64,000 nt of DNA from Halarchaeoplasma sp046498385 (GCA_046498385.1 JAWOAU010000007.1:1-64000), one strand, 5' to 3'; shown: positions 37,276 to 45,775, counted from the stretch's first letter. Numbers and translations: made by a program. Notes: generated by a model not told the origin, from the sequence alone.

Positions 37276-37506
37276 ATGGTCAGAAAAAAGAAATTGAATC
37301 CTAGTGGGTCCAAAGGACAAGATGGAAAATTCCACAATGCACATCTAAGCCTTAACGAGGACGAACTTGAGGCAGCGGGTTTGGAGATAGGGGAAGAAGT
37401 ACTTGTACGGGTTCGCGAAGATGTGATAGTCGTACAAAAGGCCGGAAAATGGCCAAACCGCAAAAGTTTGAAGGTTAACTCAATCACTCCAGAAGATGCG
37501 AAGTAA
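37276..37506 (+). CDS. AbrB/SpoVT-like swapped-hairpin protein
   Basis: 76 aa. After a basic N terminus (MVRKKKLNPSGSKGQDG), the pattern LSLNEDELEAAGLEIGEEVLVRVREDVIVVQ is that of the AbrB DNA-binding hairpin. Members are transcription regulators or antitoxins; no toxin gene is next to it. A TATA-like GATTTAAATA lies about 45 bp upstream. Confidence 0.7.
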   Translation: MVRKKKLNPSGSKGQDGKFHNAHLSLNEDELEAAGLEIGEEVLVRVREDVIVVQKAGKWPNRKSLKVNSITPEDAK

Positions 37507-37546
37507 AAACGTGCTTTGATGGATCTTTTCTATTCGTTTGCTCGAA

Positions 37547-37557
37547 GATTTAATATA
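37547..37557 (+). promoter_or_regulatory. TATA element for the structured RNA
   Basis: GATTTAATATA lies about 25 bp before the point where the GC-rich structured segment begins (about 37578), the normal spacing of an archaeal promoter. Confidence 0.5.
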
Positions 37558-37577
37558 GGCAGTAATACACTGATAGT

Positions 37578-37800
37578 ACCGCCCGGTCATGAAGGTCGTG
37601 GTGAGTACCCCAGCACTGTGAACTACGATGCAAGGACCGGGTCAGGTTCCGATGGGTCCCCCTGTGAACCCAGGGTGTGACACCCAGTTATGATCAGGGA
37701 ACAACCCCGGGATCGAACATACCCCTGGCTTGAGTCAGGAAGGGGAGTTGGCCGTGCCCTACCGTGAGCCATACTGTTACAGCCAGGGGACAGATAACCA
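37578..37800 (+). ncRNA. Candidate structured RNA, unassigned family
   Basis: A GC-rich stretch unlike the surrounding AT-richer DNA. Helices seen by eye: CCCGGTC 37582-37588 with GACCGGG 37635-37641; GTTCC-GAT 37646-37653 with ATC-GGAAC 37693-37702; GGGTG 37673-37677 with CACCC 37681-37685; CCCCTGGCT 37722-37730 with AGCCAGGGG 37781-37789. It starts just after a TATA box and ends 16 nt before the ATG of a 44-aa zinc ribbon, so it may be a free RNA or a 5' leader such as a riboswitch. I could not match it to SRP RNA (no GGAA tetraloop in the domain IV context), RNase P RNA (no GAGGAAA motif) or a known riboswitch. Confidence 0.55.
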
Positions 37801-37805
37801 TCAAC

Positions 37806-37940
37806 ATGAGCAGTAAACAGCTAATCTGTCCCAAATGTGAGGGGAAAAACATAGTTCCCGAAGCGGGATTTATCACTGGATACAAGTATCACTGCAGAGA
37901 CTGCGGATATATTGGAGCACTCGTATTTCAAGAGGATTAA
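37806..37940 (+). CDS. 44-aa zinc-ribbon protein
   Basis: The ORF MSSKQLICPKCEGKNIVPEA to the end holds two CxxC pairs (CPKC and CRDC) 19 residues apart, a zinc ribbon, with an aromatic GYKYHCRDCGYIGALVF. It follows the structured RNA by 16 nt after the last helix; no clear ribosome site lies outside the helix. Function unknown. Confidence 0.65.
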   Translation: MSSKQLICPKCEGKNIVPEAGFITGYKYHCRDCGYIGALVFQED

Positions 37941-37948
37941 GGCTTCAA

Positions 37949-38542
37949 CTATTTGCAAAACATATCCAATATGTTTTTTGCCTCCTCGTAGCGAGTCTCG
38001 TTGCCCATGATCTCCAGTATGAATATAAGTAATTTTAAGCGAAGGAAAGTAGGGTGATTGATATTAGATAACTTATCCTGGGACCGCTCGATAACTTCAT
38101 CGGTCATTTCATCCAACTTGAAAAAGAAAGAGGATAGATTTTCTATATGCTCCTCTGATACTTCTATATCATATCCCAAAGCAGTCATGGATTTAATTAT
38201 TCGTTCGGCGTTGAAATTATGCTGTATCTCCCAACTATTGATAGTATCTTCTTTTCCGAGGGGGCCGTCAGATGGTGAAAATATGAATATAGTCGCGGTA
38301 CGTCCGTACATCTTTTCGGGGATATGGTGGACCTTTCGTTCACCACTCACCTCTACGTAACCCACTTTCTCAAGTTTTTTAAGGTGGCGATATATTGTAG
38401 ACTGGTCTTTATCAAGAGCTTCGGCTAACTGGGAGATAGACATATCCCGCACGCGTAAAAGAGACAAAATCTTACTACGAGTATCTTCAACGCATAACTT
38501 AATCAAGTCGATGTCTCGGATGACCTTTACCTCTTGTTTCAT
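37949..38542 (-). CDS. ArsR-type winged-helix transcription regulator
   Basis: 197 aa, paralogue of the regulator at 18234-18830. Winged helix: TRSKILSLLRVRDMSISQLA and QSTIYRHLKKLEKVGYVEV, then the shared YGRTATIF and a helical C-terminal half. It is convergent with the zinc-ribbon gene and lies 67 bp upstream of nothing on its own strand, so its target is not obvious. Confidence 0.82.
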   Translation of the reverse strand: MKQEVKVIRDIDLIKLCVEDTRSKILSLLRVRDMSISQLAEALDKDQSTIYRHLKKLEKVGYVEVSGERKVHHIPEKMYGRTATIFIFSPSDGPLGKEDTINSWEIQHNFNAERIIKSMTALGYDIEVSEEHIENLSSFFFKLDEMTDEVIERSQDKLSNINHPTFLRLKLLIFILEIMGNETRYEEAKNILDMFCK

Positions 38543-38609
38543 ACGTTCCTCTTATGTATACCGATTTTGAATTAGATAAACTTTTGGTCAATAATGCAAG
38601 TGTGATGAT

Positions 38610-39770
38610 TCAGTCTTCTTCTTCCTCTTCAGGCTTTCCGATTTTAAGGTCACCGATTTCACCCTTTACCTCTTCTAAAACTTCACGGGCACCTTTCTCG
38701 GCCTCTTTCTTTATTCTTTCCCGATCATCCCATTCCGAACCTTTTGCATCTCTCTCAATCTGTTTGATCTCATTCTTCATCTGTTCTCTTCCTGGAATTT
38801 CACCGAGCACGTCCTCAGCTCTACCGACTATTTTCTCGAGTTCGGATATATCGACGGGTTGTTTCGCCTCCACGGTTCTTGAAGCTCCCAGATACTCCGA
38901 AGCACCTTCAACCAGTCGAGATATCTCGAATGGGAATATGATCTTGGTAGCCTCTCCCTCGGACATATCCTTTAGTGTGTCCAAAGAAAGGTAAGTAAGT
39001 GCTTTTTCATCCAGCATACCTGCTCCAAGAGAAAGTACTCTCAACCGTTGTGATTCACCTTGTGCTTGCAGTATCTTAGCGGTCCTTGAACCTTCGGCCT
39101 CCAGTATTTTACTTTGTCTTATACCTTCAGCGTTGAGGATCCTCGACCTTCGATTACCTTCGGCCTTCAAGATGGCCGATCTTTTCTGTCCGTCGGCCTT
39201 CAAGATGGCGGCCCTCCTCTGTCTTTCCGCAGCGGTTTGTTCCTCCATAGCTTGTTTGACGATGCCTCTGGGGTCGACCTCTCTTATCTCTACCGCCTCC
39301 ACACGGACTCCCCATCCGTCTGTTGCCTCGTCCAGCACCTGTCTGAGATGGGTATTGATTCGCTCCCGGTTGTACAATATCTCATCAAGTTCCATATCAC
39401 CGATAACGGAACGCAGGGTTGTTTGTGCCAGATTGATGGTTGCCGCCTTATGATTGGTGACCTCGAAGAAGGCCTTTTTGACGTCCACCACTTTGATGTA
39501 AATTATGGCGTCGACGTTGGTTGGTGAGTTGTCCTTGGTAATAACTTCCTGACGGGGGACGTCTAGAACCTGTGTTCTCAGGTCCATCTTTATTACCTGG
39601 GATATAAACGGGTATACTATGTTTACACCGGGATTGAGAACTCCCTGGAAGTTACCTAGCTTGATATATATACCCTGCTCGTAGGGCTGTATTATCCAAA
39701 AAGCCGTTCTTCCGGCGACAACGGTCAACAATATTATTCCAACTACTATCAGTATTATCCATCCTATCAT
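38610..39770 (-). CDS. SPFH/stomatin-like membrane protein
   Basis: 386 aa. One N-terminal membrane helix (residues 3-25), then an SPFH domain (VLDVPRQEVITKDN, IIYIKVVDVKKAFFEV) to about 200. Residues about 200-255 hold five 11-residue repeats with cores ILKADG, ILKAEG, ILNAEG, ILEAEG and ILQAQG. A charged helical tail ends in acidic residues. Members form membrane ring assemblies and often pair with NfeD, as here: the NfeD gene overlaps its start (ATGA). Confidence 0.93.
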   Translation of the reverse strand: MIGWIILIVVGIILLTVVAGRTAFWIIQPYEQGIYIKLGNFQGVLNPGVNIVYPFISQVIKMDLRTQVLDVPRQEVITKDNSPTNVDAIIYIKVVDVKKAFFEVTNHKAATINLAQTTLRSVIGDMELDEILYNRERINTHLRQVLDEATDGWGVRVEAVEIREVDPRGIVKQAMEEQTAAERQRRAAILKADGQKRSAILKAEGNRRSRILNAEGIRQSKILEAEGSRTAKILQAQGESQRLRVLSLGAGMLDEKALTYLSLDTLKDMSEGEATKIIFPFEISRLVEGASEYLGASRTVEAKQPVDISELEKIVGRAEDVLGEIPGREQMKNEIKQIERDAKGSEWDDRERIKKEAEKGAREVLEEVKGEIGDLKIGKPEEEEED

Positions 39771-40225
39771 GTTTCCTCACTCTCTTTTAATTTTTTTACC
39801 CAAACTACGACCCCTTCGCTTTTGGTGACCACTACTTTGCTACCTTGGGGTATGGGCACCTGGGATGTGGCGCTCCATATTTGATTTTTGAGTTTTACCT
39901 TACCGGATATCTCATCCGGGACCACCCTAACCATCACCTTTCCAACTTCTCCGACCAGTGAAGAACCCATAGTGGTAGTGGGTTTGGAAGGAGGTGATAT
40001 ACCCTGGTAAAATTTCATGGATACGATCATCATCGGTATCACTACGGCTGCAACTATCATCGGGGTCCACCATGTAAATAATATACTTGGGTATATAACA
40101 GAGATCACACCGAGGACGAACAACACACCCGCCGGTATTGCGATAAAGAACCCGGGTTCGGTGGCCTCAAGTATGAGCAGAGCTATACCCAGAACGATCA
40201 GTATTAGCCCAACACTTGTATCCAT
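39767..40225 (-). CDS. NfeD-like membrane protein
   Basis: 152 aa. Three hydrophobic helices in the N-terminal half, then an OB-fold-like C-terminal domain (GSSLVGEVGKVMVRVVPD to GSKVVVTKSEGVVVWVKKL). NfeD proteins partner with SPFH proteins; this gene is upstream of and overlaps the SPFH gene by 4 nt, so it is translated together with it. Confidence 0.9.
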   Translation of the reverse strand: MDTSVGLILIVLGIALLILEATEPGFFIAIPAGVLFVLGVISVIYPSILFTWWTPMIVAAVVIPMMIVSMKFYQGISPPSKPTTTMGSSLVGEVGKVMVRVVPDEISGKVKLKNQIWSATSQVPIPQGSKVVVTKSEGVVVWVKKLKESEET

Positions 40226-40281
40226 AGACTCTGAGATAACTTAAAGATATTTTAACTTTCCCCATCTATTGACATTTATAT

Positions 40282-40998
40282 TTATATTCCTAATACCGTT
40301 CGCTGCACCTTGAGCAACTCTTGGATCCCTTGGGAAGCCAAGTCCAGCATGGAATCGTGCTCTTCACGTGTAAATACGCCTTCCTCTCCTGTGCTTTGGA
40401 TCTCCACGAAGTCGCCTTCGGTATCCATAACGACGTTCATGTCTACGGTAGCTGCGGAATCCTCCTCGAAGCATATGTCCAATAATATTTTGTCATCAAC
40501 CAGACCAACGCTTGTGGCGGCCACTTGTCTTATAACCGGGGAATCGCTGATCACTGCGTTTTCAAGGAGCCGTTGACATGCCATGAACAACGCCACCCAA
40601 GATCCGGTGATAGAAGCGGTTCTGGTACCTCCGTCGGCTTGTATCACGTCGCAGTCCACCCAAAGTGTCCTTGATCCTAGTACCTCCAGGTCCAAGGATG
40701 CCCTTAAAGAACGACCTATCAGTCTCTGGATCTCCTTTGTCCTACCTCTTACACCTTTGGTCTCTCGGCGTATCCTCGAGTCACCGCTGCCCGGTAGCAT
40801 GCCGTATCTAGCGGTCAGCCATCCCTTCTCTTTTTCATTCCCTTCCAGCCACGGCGGGACACTCTCTTCACACATAACGGTACAGATAACCTTGGTTTTA
40901 CCGGTTTCGATGAGTACGGAGCCTAGAGGATTCTGGAGATAATTTTTTGTGATTCTTGTCTTTCGCAGCTCAAAATCAGTTCTGTTTTTTCTGGACAT
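40282..40998 (-). CDS. rph: Ribonuclease PH, bacterial type
   Basis: 238 aa. GWLTARYGMLPGSGDSR, GVRGRTKEIQRLIGRSLR and DCDVIQADGGTRTASITG match bacterial RNase PH closely and differ from archaeal Rrp41 exosome subunits. The enzyme trims the 3' end of tRNA precursors with phosphate. It is divergent from bud32-rdgB; in bacteria rph and rdgB are common neighbours. Confidence 0.93.
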   Translation of the reverse strand: MSRKNRTDFELRKTRITKNYLQNPLGSVLIETGKTKVICTVMCEESVPPWLEGNEKEKGWLTARYGMLPGSGDSRIRRETKGVRGRTKEIQRLIGRSLRASLDLEVLGSRTLWVDCDVIQADGGTRTASITGSWVALFMACQRLLENAVISDSPVIRQVAATSVGLVDDKILLDICFEEDSAATVDMNVVMDTEGDFVEIQSTGEEGVFTREEHDSMLDLASQGIQELLKVQRTVLGI

Positions 40999-41094
40999 GA
41001 ATAGACCTCGTTTTAGTGGAATTTACAAGGTAGGATATATATTTTGGCTATTTTTCGTGAAAAAATTATTATCTTAGTTTTGTTTAGCATAGCC

Positions 41095-41721
41095 ATGTAC
41101 CCTTTGATAGAAAAACAGCTTATAGCCAACGGAGCAGAGGCACAAATATTGAGGGGGGTTTGGAAAGAGCGTGAGTTAATAATCAAAAAAAGGATCGTCA
41201 AAGGATATCGACATAGAAGGTTAGACGAGGTTTTACGGCATTCTAGGACAAAAAAGGAAGCCCGGTTGATGAGCAAAGCCCGCAAAGCCGGAGTGCCCAC
41301 ACCAGTGATATACGACGTGGTACCTGAAAAGCAAACAATAGTGATGGAATGGTTCCCAGGGCGGCGAGTCATGGGTTGTGTGGAAAACGGAGGTAACGTA
41401 GATATGAGAGAGGTGGGAAAATATATCGGAAAAATGCACGCCGCGAACATATGTCACGGAGACCTCACCACCTCGAACATACTTTACTCAAACCAGGACC
41501 GCCGATACTGTTTTATCGACTTCAGCCTCGGAAACTTTCAGGCGGATGTCGAAGAAAAAGGTGTAGACCTTCATCTTTTAAAGGAAGCCTTGGTCAGCGT
41601 ACACGAAGATGCCTTGGACATGTATGAAAAGGTACTCGATGGCTATGTTAGAGCCTATCCGGAGGGGGATGAAGTGATCGCCCGCACAAAGGATATAGAG
41701 TCCCGGGGGCGGTATTCGTGA
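41095..41721 (+). CDS. Kae1-associated kinase Bud32
   Basis: 208 aa from the ATG at 41095; an upstream in-frame TTG at 41044 is ignored as it adds a hydrophobic segment foreign to the family. GAEAQILRG, IVKGYRHRRLDEVLR, HGDLTTSNIL and FIDFSLGNF are the piD261/Bud32 kinase motifs. It is the KEOPS subunit that supports t6A modification of tRNA. It overlaps rdgB by 4 nt. The Kae1 subunit is not fused or adjacent here. Confidence 0.95.
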   Translation: MYPLIEKQLIANGAEAQILRGVWKERELIIKKRIVKGYRHRRLDEVLRHSRTKKEARLMSKARKAGVPTPVIYDVVPEKQTIVMEWFPGRRVMGCVENGGNVDMREVGKYIGKMHAANICHGDLTTSNILYSNQDRRYCFIDFSLGNFQADVEEKGVDLHLLKEALVSVHEDALDMYEKVLDGYVRAYPEGDEVIARTKDIESRGRYS

Positions 41722-42263
41722 GGAATCTGAATGTTATCACATCCAATCGGGGCAAGTTCAGAGAATTTCAAAAAGAATTATCAGGACAATTCCGGGTATC
41801 AATGAAAAATGTTGACTATCATGAGATACAAACGGACAGTCTTGAATTCGTTGTGTTACACGCTTTAGATGAACTTGAAGAGTATGCGCCGTTGATAATC
41901 GACGACAGTGGTCTTTTTGTCCGAGCTCTCAACGGCTTTCCAGGAGTATATTCCGCCTACGTTATGGACACCTTGGGCTGCAGTGGGATATTGAAGTTAA
42001 TGGAGCAAGAAGAAAATCGAGAGGCATATTTTCAATGCATAATCGGTTTGCTAGACCATGGGAAGAAACTATTCAAGGGTACCTGCAGAGGCAGCATATC
42101 TTACAAGGAACGTGGAACCCAGGGTTTCGGATACGACCCGATCTTCATCCCGTCGGGCTGCGATACAGCCTTTGCAGAGATGGACACATCTGAAAAGAAC
42201 AAAATAAGTCATCGCGGAAAGGCTGCTGAAAGTTTCTTAGACCACGTGAAAAGTCTTTCCTGA
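41718..42263 (+). CDS. rdgB: dITP/XTP pyrophosphatase
   Basis: 181 aa, GTG start overlapping bud32. TSNRGKFREFQKE, DDSGLFVRALNGFPGVYSAY and GFGYDPIFIP are the Ham1/RdgB motifs. The enzyme removes non-canonical purine nucleoside triphosphates. Pairing with Bud32 occurs in several archaea. Confidence 0.96.
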   Translation: MRNLNVITSNRGKFREFQKELSGQFRVSMKNVDYHEIQTDSLEFVVLHALDELEEYAPLIIDDSGLFVRALNGFPGVYSAYVMDTLGCSGILKLMEQEENREAYFQCIIGLLDHGKKLFKGTCRGSISYKERGTQGFGYDPIFIPSGCDTAFAEMDTSEKNKISHRGKAAESFLDHVKSLS

Positions 42264-42264
42264 C

Positions 42265-42975
42265 TCACTCAGATATAACCCTGGTAACCTGGAGTCTGCT
42301 TCCGTCGAAAAGGAGGGTAAAGAAAGATGTGTTGTGCTTGGTTGCTCTCATCTTATCTATTGAAAGGTATCGGCGGCTTTCTACCCTACCTACCCTTTCT
42401 TTGGTCAAGTAGATTATACCGTCGGCAAGGAATTCTTCTTCCCGGAGACTTTCGTCGGTAAGAGGTTTTTCAACGATGAGTAGGGAGGTCAAATCTTCAA
42501 AATCCCGCAGCCACTCAAAAAGATGGAACAGATCTTCCCTTCGATTCGATACACCTGATATCAATTCTAATGTAGTTAACGAATCAACAACCAACAGTTC
42601 GTATTTAGTAGTGGATCTTATTCTTTTCACATAGTCTTTGAACACATCCATCCAATTTTTTGGGTTCTTTTTCATTGTGTCCCGTAAGTAACACACGTCA
42701 ACGATGGTTATTTTCTCTTGAACCCATTCGTGAGGCATATTGAGGCTTTCGAACTGATCCTGCAAACTTTCTCTATTCTGCTGAAAGGATATATACAGCC
42801 CTTTCCGTTCTTCTTTAAGGGCGTTGTGGTATAAAATATTGTAAGCTAGGGATGATTTATAGGTGCCGGGATTACCACTTATCAACACGATGTGCCCCTC
42901 GGGTATACCTCCGGACATCTGGTTGTCGAGGTTAATTATGTGTGTTTTTATCCTGCTGCTTTCTTTAGGACTCAA
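42265..42975 (-). CDS. KaiC-like RecA-superfamily ATPase
   Basis: 236 aa, single domain. Walker A is GNPGTYKSSL with an unusual TYKS instead of GKT/S-type GTGKT, and Walker B ELLVVDSLTTLEL. ERVGRVESRRYLSIDKMRAT near the end is typical of KaiC/GvpD-like archaeal ATPases, which act in regulation. It overlaps the M29 gene by 4 nt. Confidence 0.82.
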   Translation of the reverse strand: MSPKESSRIKTHIINLDNQMSGGIPEGHIVLISGNPGTYKSSLAYNILYHNALKEERKGLYISFQQNRESLQDQFESLNMPHEWVQEKITIVDVCYLRDTMKKNPKNWMDVFKDYVKRIRSTTKYELLVVDSLTTLELISGVSNRREDLFHLFEWLRDFEDLTSLLIVEKPLTDESLREEEFLADGIIYLTKERVGRVESRRYLSIDKMRATKHNTSFFTLLFDGSRLQVTRVISE

Positions 42976-44069
42976 ATCAAATGTTCCCCCTTCTGCATAA
43001 CTTGAACTCCGTCAACTTCAAAGGAGGGGTCCAGCATGACCAGGTCCCAGTGCAAAGTTGACTCGTTCTTACCGCCGAACATACGGTTTTCTCCGATCGC
43101 GATGTGTATGCTGCCTATGATTTTTTCATCGGTGATGGTGTATCCTATGGCCTTTGTAACCTCAGGGTTTATACCTATGCCGAATTCGCCTATGATGTCC
43201 TTATCCCCCTGTGAGTTCTCGATCACTTCATTGAACACTTCTTCGTTCTCTTCAGCACTGGCTTCAACAAGTTTGCCGTTTTTAAATACCGCATGTATTC
43301 CCTTGATTTTGTTGCCCCTGTAAAAAGCCAGGTCAAAATATGCTTCTCCGTTGGCGGAACTTTCAACAGGTGCGCAGAATACTTCTCCGCAGGGCAGGTT
43401 GTTACCGATATCCCCTCGGGCTACGTCTTCGGGAGAAACTATGCCGTCATCTACCAGTATGTGGCGGTCCTTGATAGAAAACTTCAGATCCGTACCGTTA
43501 TCTGAGGTGATGTGTACCTTATTTCCTGAATTCAGCTTTTCAGCCAATTTTTCGCCATTCTCGCGGAGGAGGTCGTAATCGGTATCTACCGCTCTCCAAA
43601 ACATGTTCCAAAATTCTTCGTAGTCTATGCCGTACATGTCGGCCTTTTCTTTCGTGGGATAACCTATACCGGTCCAGCGTATCTTCTCTTCCTGGAATTT
43701 GTTGTTTATAGGCCTTTTTCCGCTCCTAGCTGCTCCGACTTTTACCTCCGGTAAGGCGGCCATTTTCCTGGGATCCTTGCTTGAATCTATGCTTATGATC
43801 CCATCTATATCCTCAAGCCATCTTAGGTAGTATTCCGGAGTGCGTTTTAAGTATTCAATATCTACTTCGTCGACGGTTCTTTGTTCTAAACGATCCGTTT
43901 TGGCCATTACAACAGGGAACGCCCCTAGTTTTCGTACATTTACAGCAAGGTCCTCAACCAGTTCGAAGTTGTGAATTCCGCCGTTGACCAGGATAACCTC
44001 TCCTTCCTTCACCAGCATGCATTTGTTAACCACCTTTTCGGCCACCTCTTCCAAATCCACTTTCAACAT
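42972..44069 (-). CDS. M29 family aminopeptidase
   Basis: 365 aa from the ATG at 44069; the frame extends further upstream but those residues are not part of the family. The N-terminal domain (VEEV/AEKVVNKCM) and C-terminal segments EIGINPEVTKAIGYTITDEK, GSIHIAIGENRMFGG and LHWDLVMLDPS carry the metal-binding E, H and D residues of the family. It removes N-terminal residues from peptides in the cytosol. Coupled to the KaiC-like ATPase. Confidence 0.9.
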   Translation of the reverse strand: MLKVDLEEVAEKVVNKCMLVKEGEVILVNGGIHNFELVEDLAVNVRKLGAFPVVMAKTDRLEQRTVDEVDIEYLKRTPEYYLRWLEDIDGIISIDSSKDPRKMAALPEVKVGAARSGKRPINNKFQEEKIRWTGIGYPTKEKADMYGIDYEEFWNMFWRAVDTDYDLLRENGEKLAEKLNSGNKVHITSDNGTDLKFSIKDRHILVDDGIVSPEDVARGDIGNNLPCGEVFCAPVESSANGEAYFDLAFYRGNKIKGIHAVFKNGKLVEASAEENEEVFNEVIENSQGDKDIIGEFGIGINPEVTKAIGYTITDEKIIGSIHIAIGENRMFGGKNESTLHWDLVMLDPSFEVDGVQVMQKGEHLI

Positions 44070-44127
44070 AATTACCGATATAGTAATGCATATGTCGAGT
44101 TTAAGCGTTTTGGTAGGGTGTGCTTTA

Positions 44128-44868
44128 TCAACCGTATAGAGGGGGCTGTGCTCCTTTGAGGTCCATATCGCTCTGGGCTTTTTTGGTCTGTTCGACCAGG
44201 CGTGCGTATTCTTCCTCAAGCTCTTCGGCGCTCTCTATAAGTTTAGATGTGTCGATATCGATCTCCATATAATCTGCAAACTTATCCAACAGAGTGGCGG
44301 CACTTCTTGGATCCGGCATATTCGTCGACCCTTCAGCGAGCATAGCGACCGCTTCAATCTTGTTCTCATGAGCGTAGAGTAAGAGAGAACTGGAAACGCC
44401 GGATATTGCTCCTCTTTTTATTACATCTATATCCAGTTTTTCAGCGTGACCAGCGGCGGAATGAGTGCTTATCACACCCCATATCTTATTATCGTTTCCG
44501 TTCTCCTTGGATTTGGGTATACCGTCAAAGATTATCACCTCTTTGATATTGTTATCAACGCTCCAATCGATTATCTGTTTTGCCAGACTGTTGGCGAGAT
44601 GAGGTGGGATGACCATATCCGATTTTACCAGCAAGAAACCCTTCCCTGCAAAAAACCTGACCGGTCTTCTGGGTACTCCATCAAAAATAACCGTGGTGGG
44701 AGGAAATTCGTCGCAGCTGACGGATGCAACTTGCTCCAATGAGAGGGTGTTTATCAGCTGTTCAGAGGCGATACCACCTATCAGTCCTATTCCGGGAAAA
44801 CCTGCTACTAGGACACTGACTTCGGGGATATCCTTATGCTCTATTATTTCGTAATTCGGATGGTCCAT
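44128..44868 (-). CDS. PAC2-family (proteasome assembly chaperone-like) protein
   Basis: 246 aa from the ATG at 44868, which follows AGGTGAAAC. VLVAGFPGIGLIGGIASEQLI (first 20 residues of that motif) and the later ATLLDKFADYMEIDIDTSKL identify the archaeal COG2047/PAC2 family. Eukaryotic relatives help proteasome assembly; archaeal ones are little studied. A C-terminal helix is charged. Confidence 0.85.
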   Translation of the reverse strand: MDHPNYEIIEHKDIPEVSVLVAGFPGIGLIGGIASEQLINTLSLEQVASVSCDEFPPTTVIFDGVPRRPVRFFAGKGFLLVKSDMVIPPHLANSLAKQIIDWSVDNNIKEVIIFDGIPKSKENGNDNKIWGVISTHSAAGHAEKLDIDVIKRGAISGVSSSLLLYAHENKIEAVAMLAEGSTNMPDPRSAATLLDKFADYMEIDIDTSKLIESAEELEEEYARLVEQTKKAQSDMDLKGAQPPLYG

Positions 44869-44983
44869 ATTTGTTTCACCTATGATGGTATGCATTCGGT
44901 GATATTTTTTATTTTGGGAGGATTTGTAGGGGAGTAAGATTAAAGTAAGATTAGGATAATCATGGTGGAAATATGGTGGTATA

Positions 44984-45772
44984 ATGGATCTGGGAATCAA
45001 AGGAAACACAGCTCTGGTAACGGCGTCCAGCGGGGGGTTAGGATACGCTTCCGCAAAGGCACTCTCTCTGGAGGGTGTTGACGTTGTGATAAACGGTAGG
45101 GATCCGCAAAGGCTGGAGCATGCGGTGGAAAAGTTGGAGAAAACAGCGAAGGGAAAAGTGATAGGTATCTGTGGGGATGTTAGTAGAGATGAAGATATAG
45201 TTCATCTGGTCGAAAGCACGGCGGAAGAATTCGGAACCATAGATCATCTAGTAACCTGCGTTGGCGGACCTCCCAGCAAGAAATTCATGAATACCCAGGA
45301 AGAAGAATGGTACAGCGCCTTCGATTCGTTGTTAATGAGTGTTGTGCGTTTGACCCAGGAGGTGGAAAAGTATTTGAGGAACGGTGAGGGGACCATAGTT
45401 AACATAACCTCCATCTCCGTTAAAGAGTCCATAGATAACCTCGTTCTTTCCAATTCAGTCAGGATGGGGGTTTTAGGATTGATGAAAACGTTATCTAAAG
45501 AATTGGCTCCGGAGATACGGGTAAATGCTGTTCTTCCCGGTTTTACGGAGACCGAACGAATAAAACAGCTTATAAACCAATCCATAGAAAGGGGAGATAT
45601 CAAGGATTATCAGGAAGGATTGGATAACTTCGCTAGAAACATACCTCTTGAAAGGATCGGACAACCAAACGAGTTAGGGGAAGTTGTGGCTTTCTTGTGT
45701 TCCAAACGTTCATCCTATATCACCGGAGTAGCGGTACCTGTGGACGGCGGTTGGAGTAGATCTAACCTGTGA
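44984..45772 (+). CDS. SDR-family oxidoreductase with altered catalytic residues
   Basis: 262 aa. The NAD(P) motif is TASSGGLGYASAKAL and the fold-typical CVGGPP follows. Ser is present in VNITSISVKES, but where YxxxK is expected the sequence reads VLSNSVRMGVLGL, so the usual Tyr and Lys appear as Asn/Ser and Arg. The C terminus ITGVAVPVDGGWSRSNL is FabG-like. It may not be a standard dehydrogenase. A tandem repeat AGTAAGATTA lies upstream at 44933-44953. Confidence 0.85.
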   Translation: MDLGIKGNTALVTASSGGLGYASAKALSLEGVDVVINGRDPQRLEHAVEKLEKTAKGKVIGICGDVSRDEDIVHLVESTAEEFGTIDHLVTCVGGPPSKKFMNTQEEEWYSAFDSLLMSVVRLTQEVEKYLRNGEGTIVNITSISVKESIDNLVLSNSVRMGVLGLMKTLSKELAPEIRVNAVLPGFTETERIKQLINQSIERGDIKDYQEGLDNFARNIPLERIGQPNELGEVVAFLCSKRSSYITGVAVPVDGGWSRSNL

Positions 45773-45775
45773 AGT

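Noticed and set aside
37578..37800. Cobalamin riboswitch or SRP RNA identity
   Set aside because: AGCCAGGGGAC and CACTGTGAAC recall parts of the B12 element, but the first is locally paired with CCCCTGGCT and the expected order of boxes is absent. For SRP, the GGAA tetraloop setting of domain IV is missing.
42972..44219. Longer M29 product starting at 44219
   Set aside because: The extra residues before the ATG at 44069 are not family-like and run into the neighbouring PAC2 gene.
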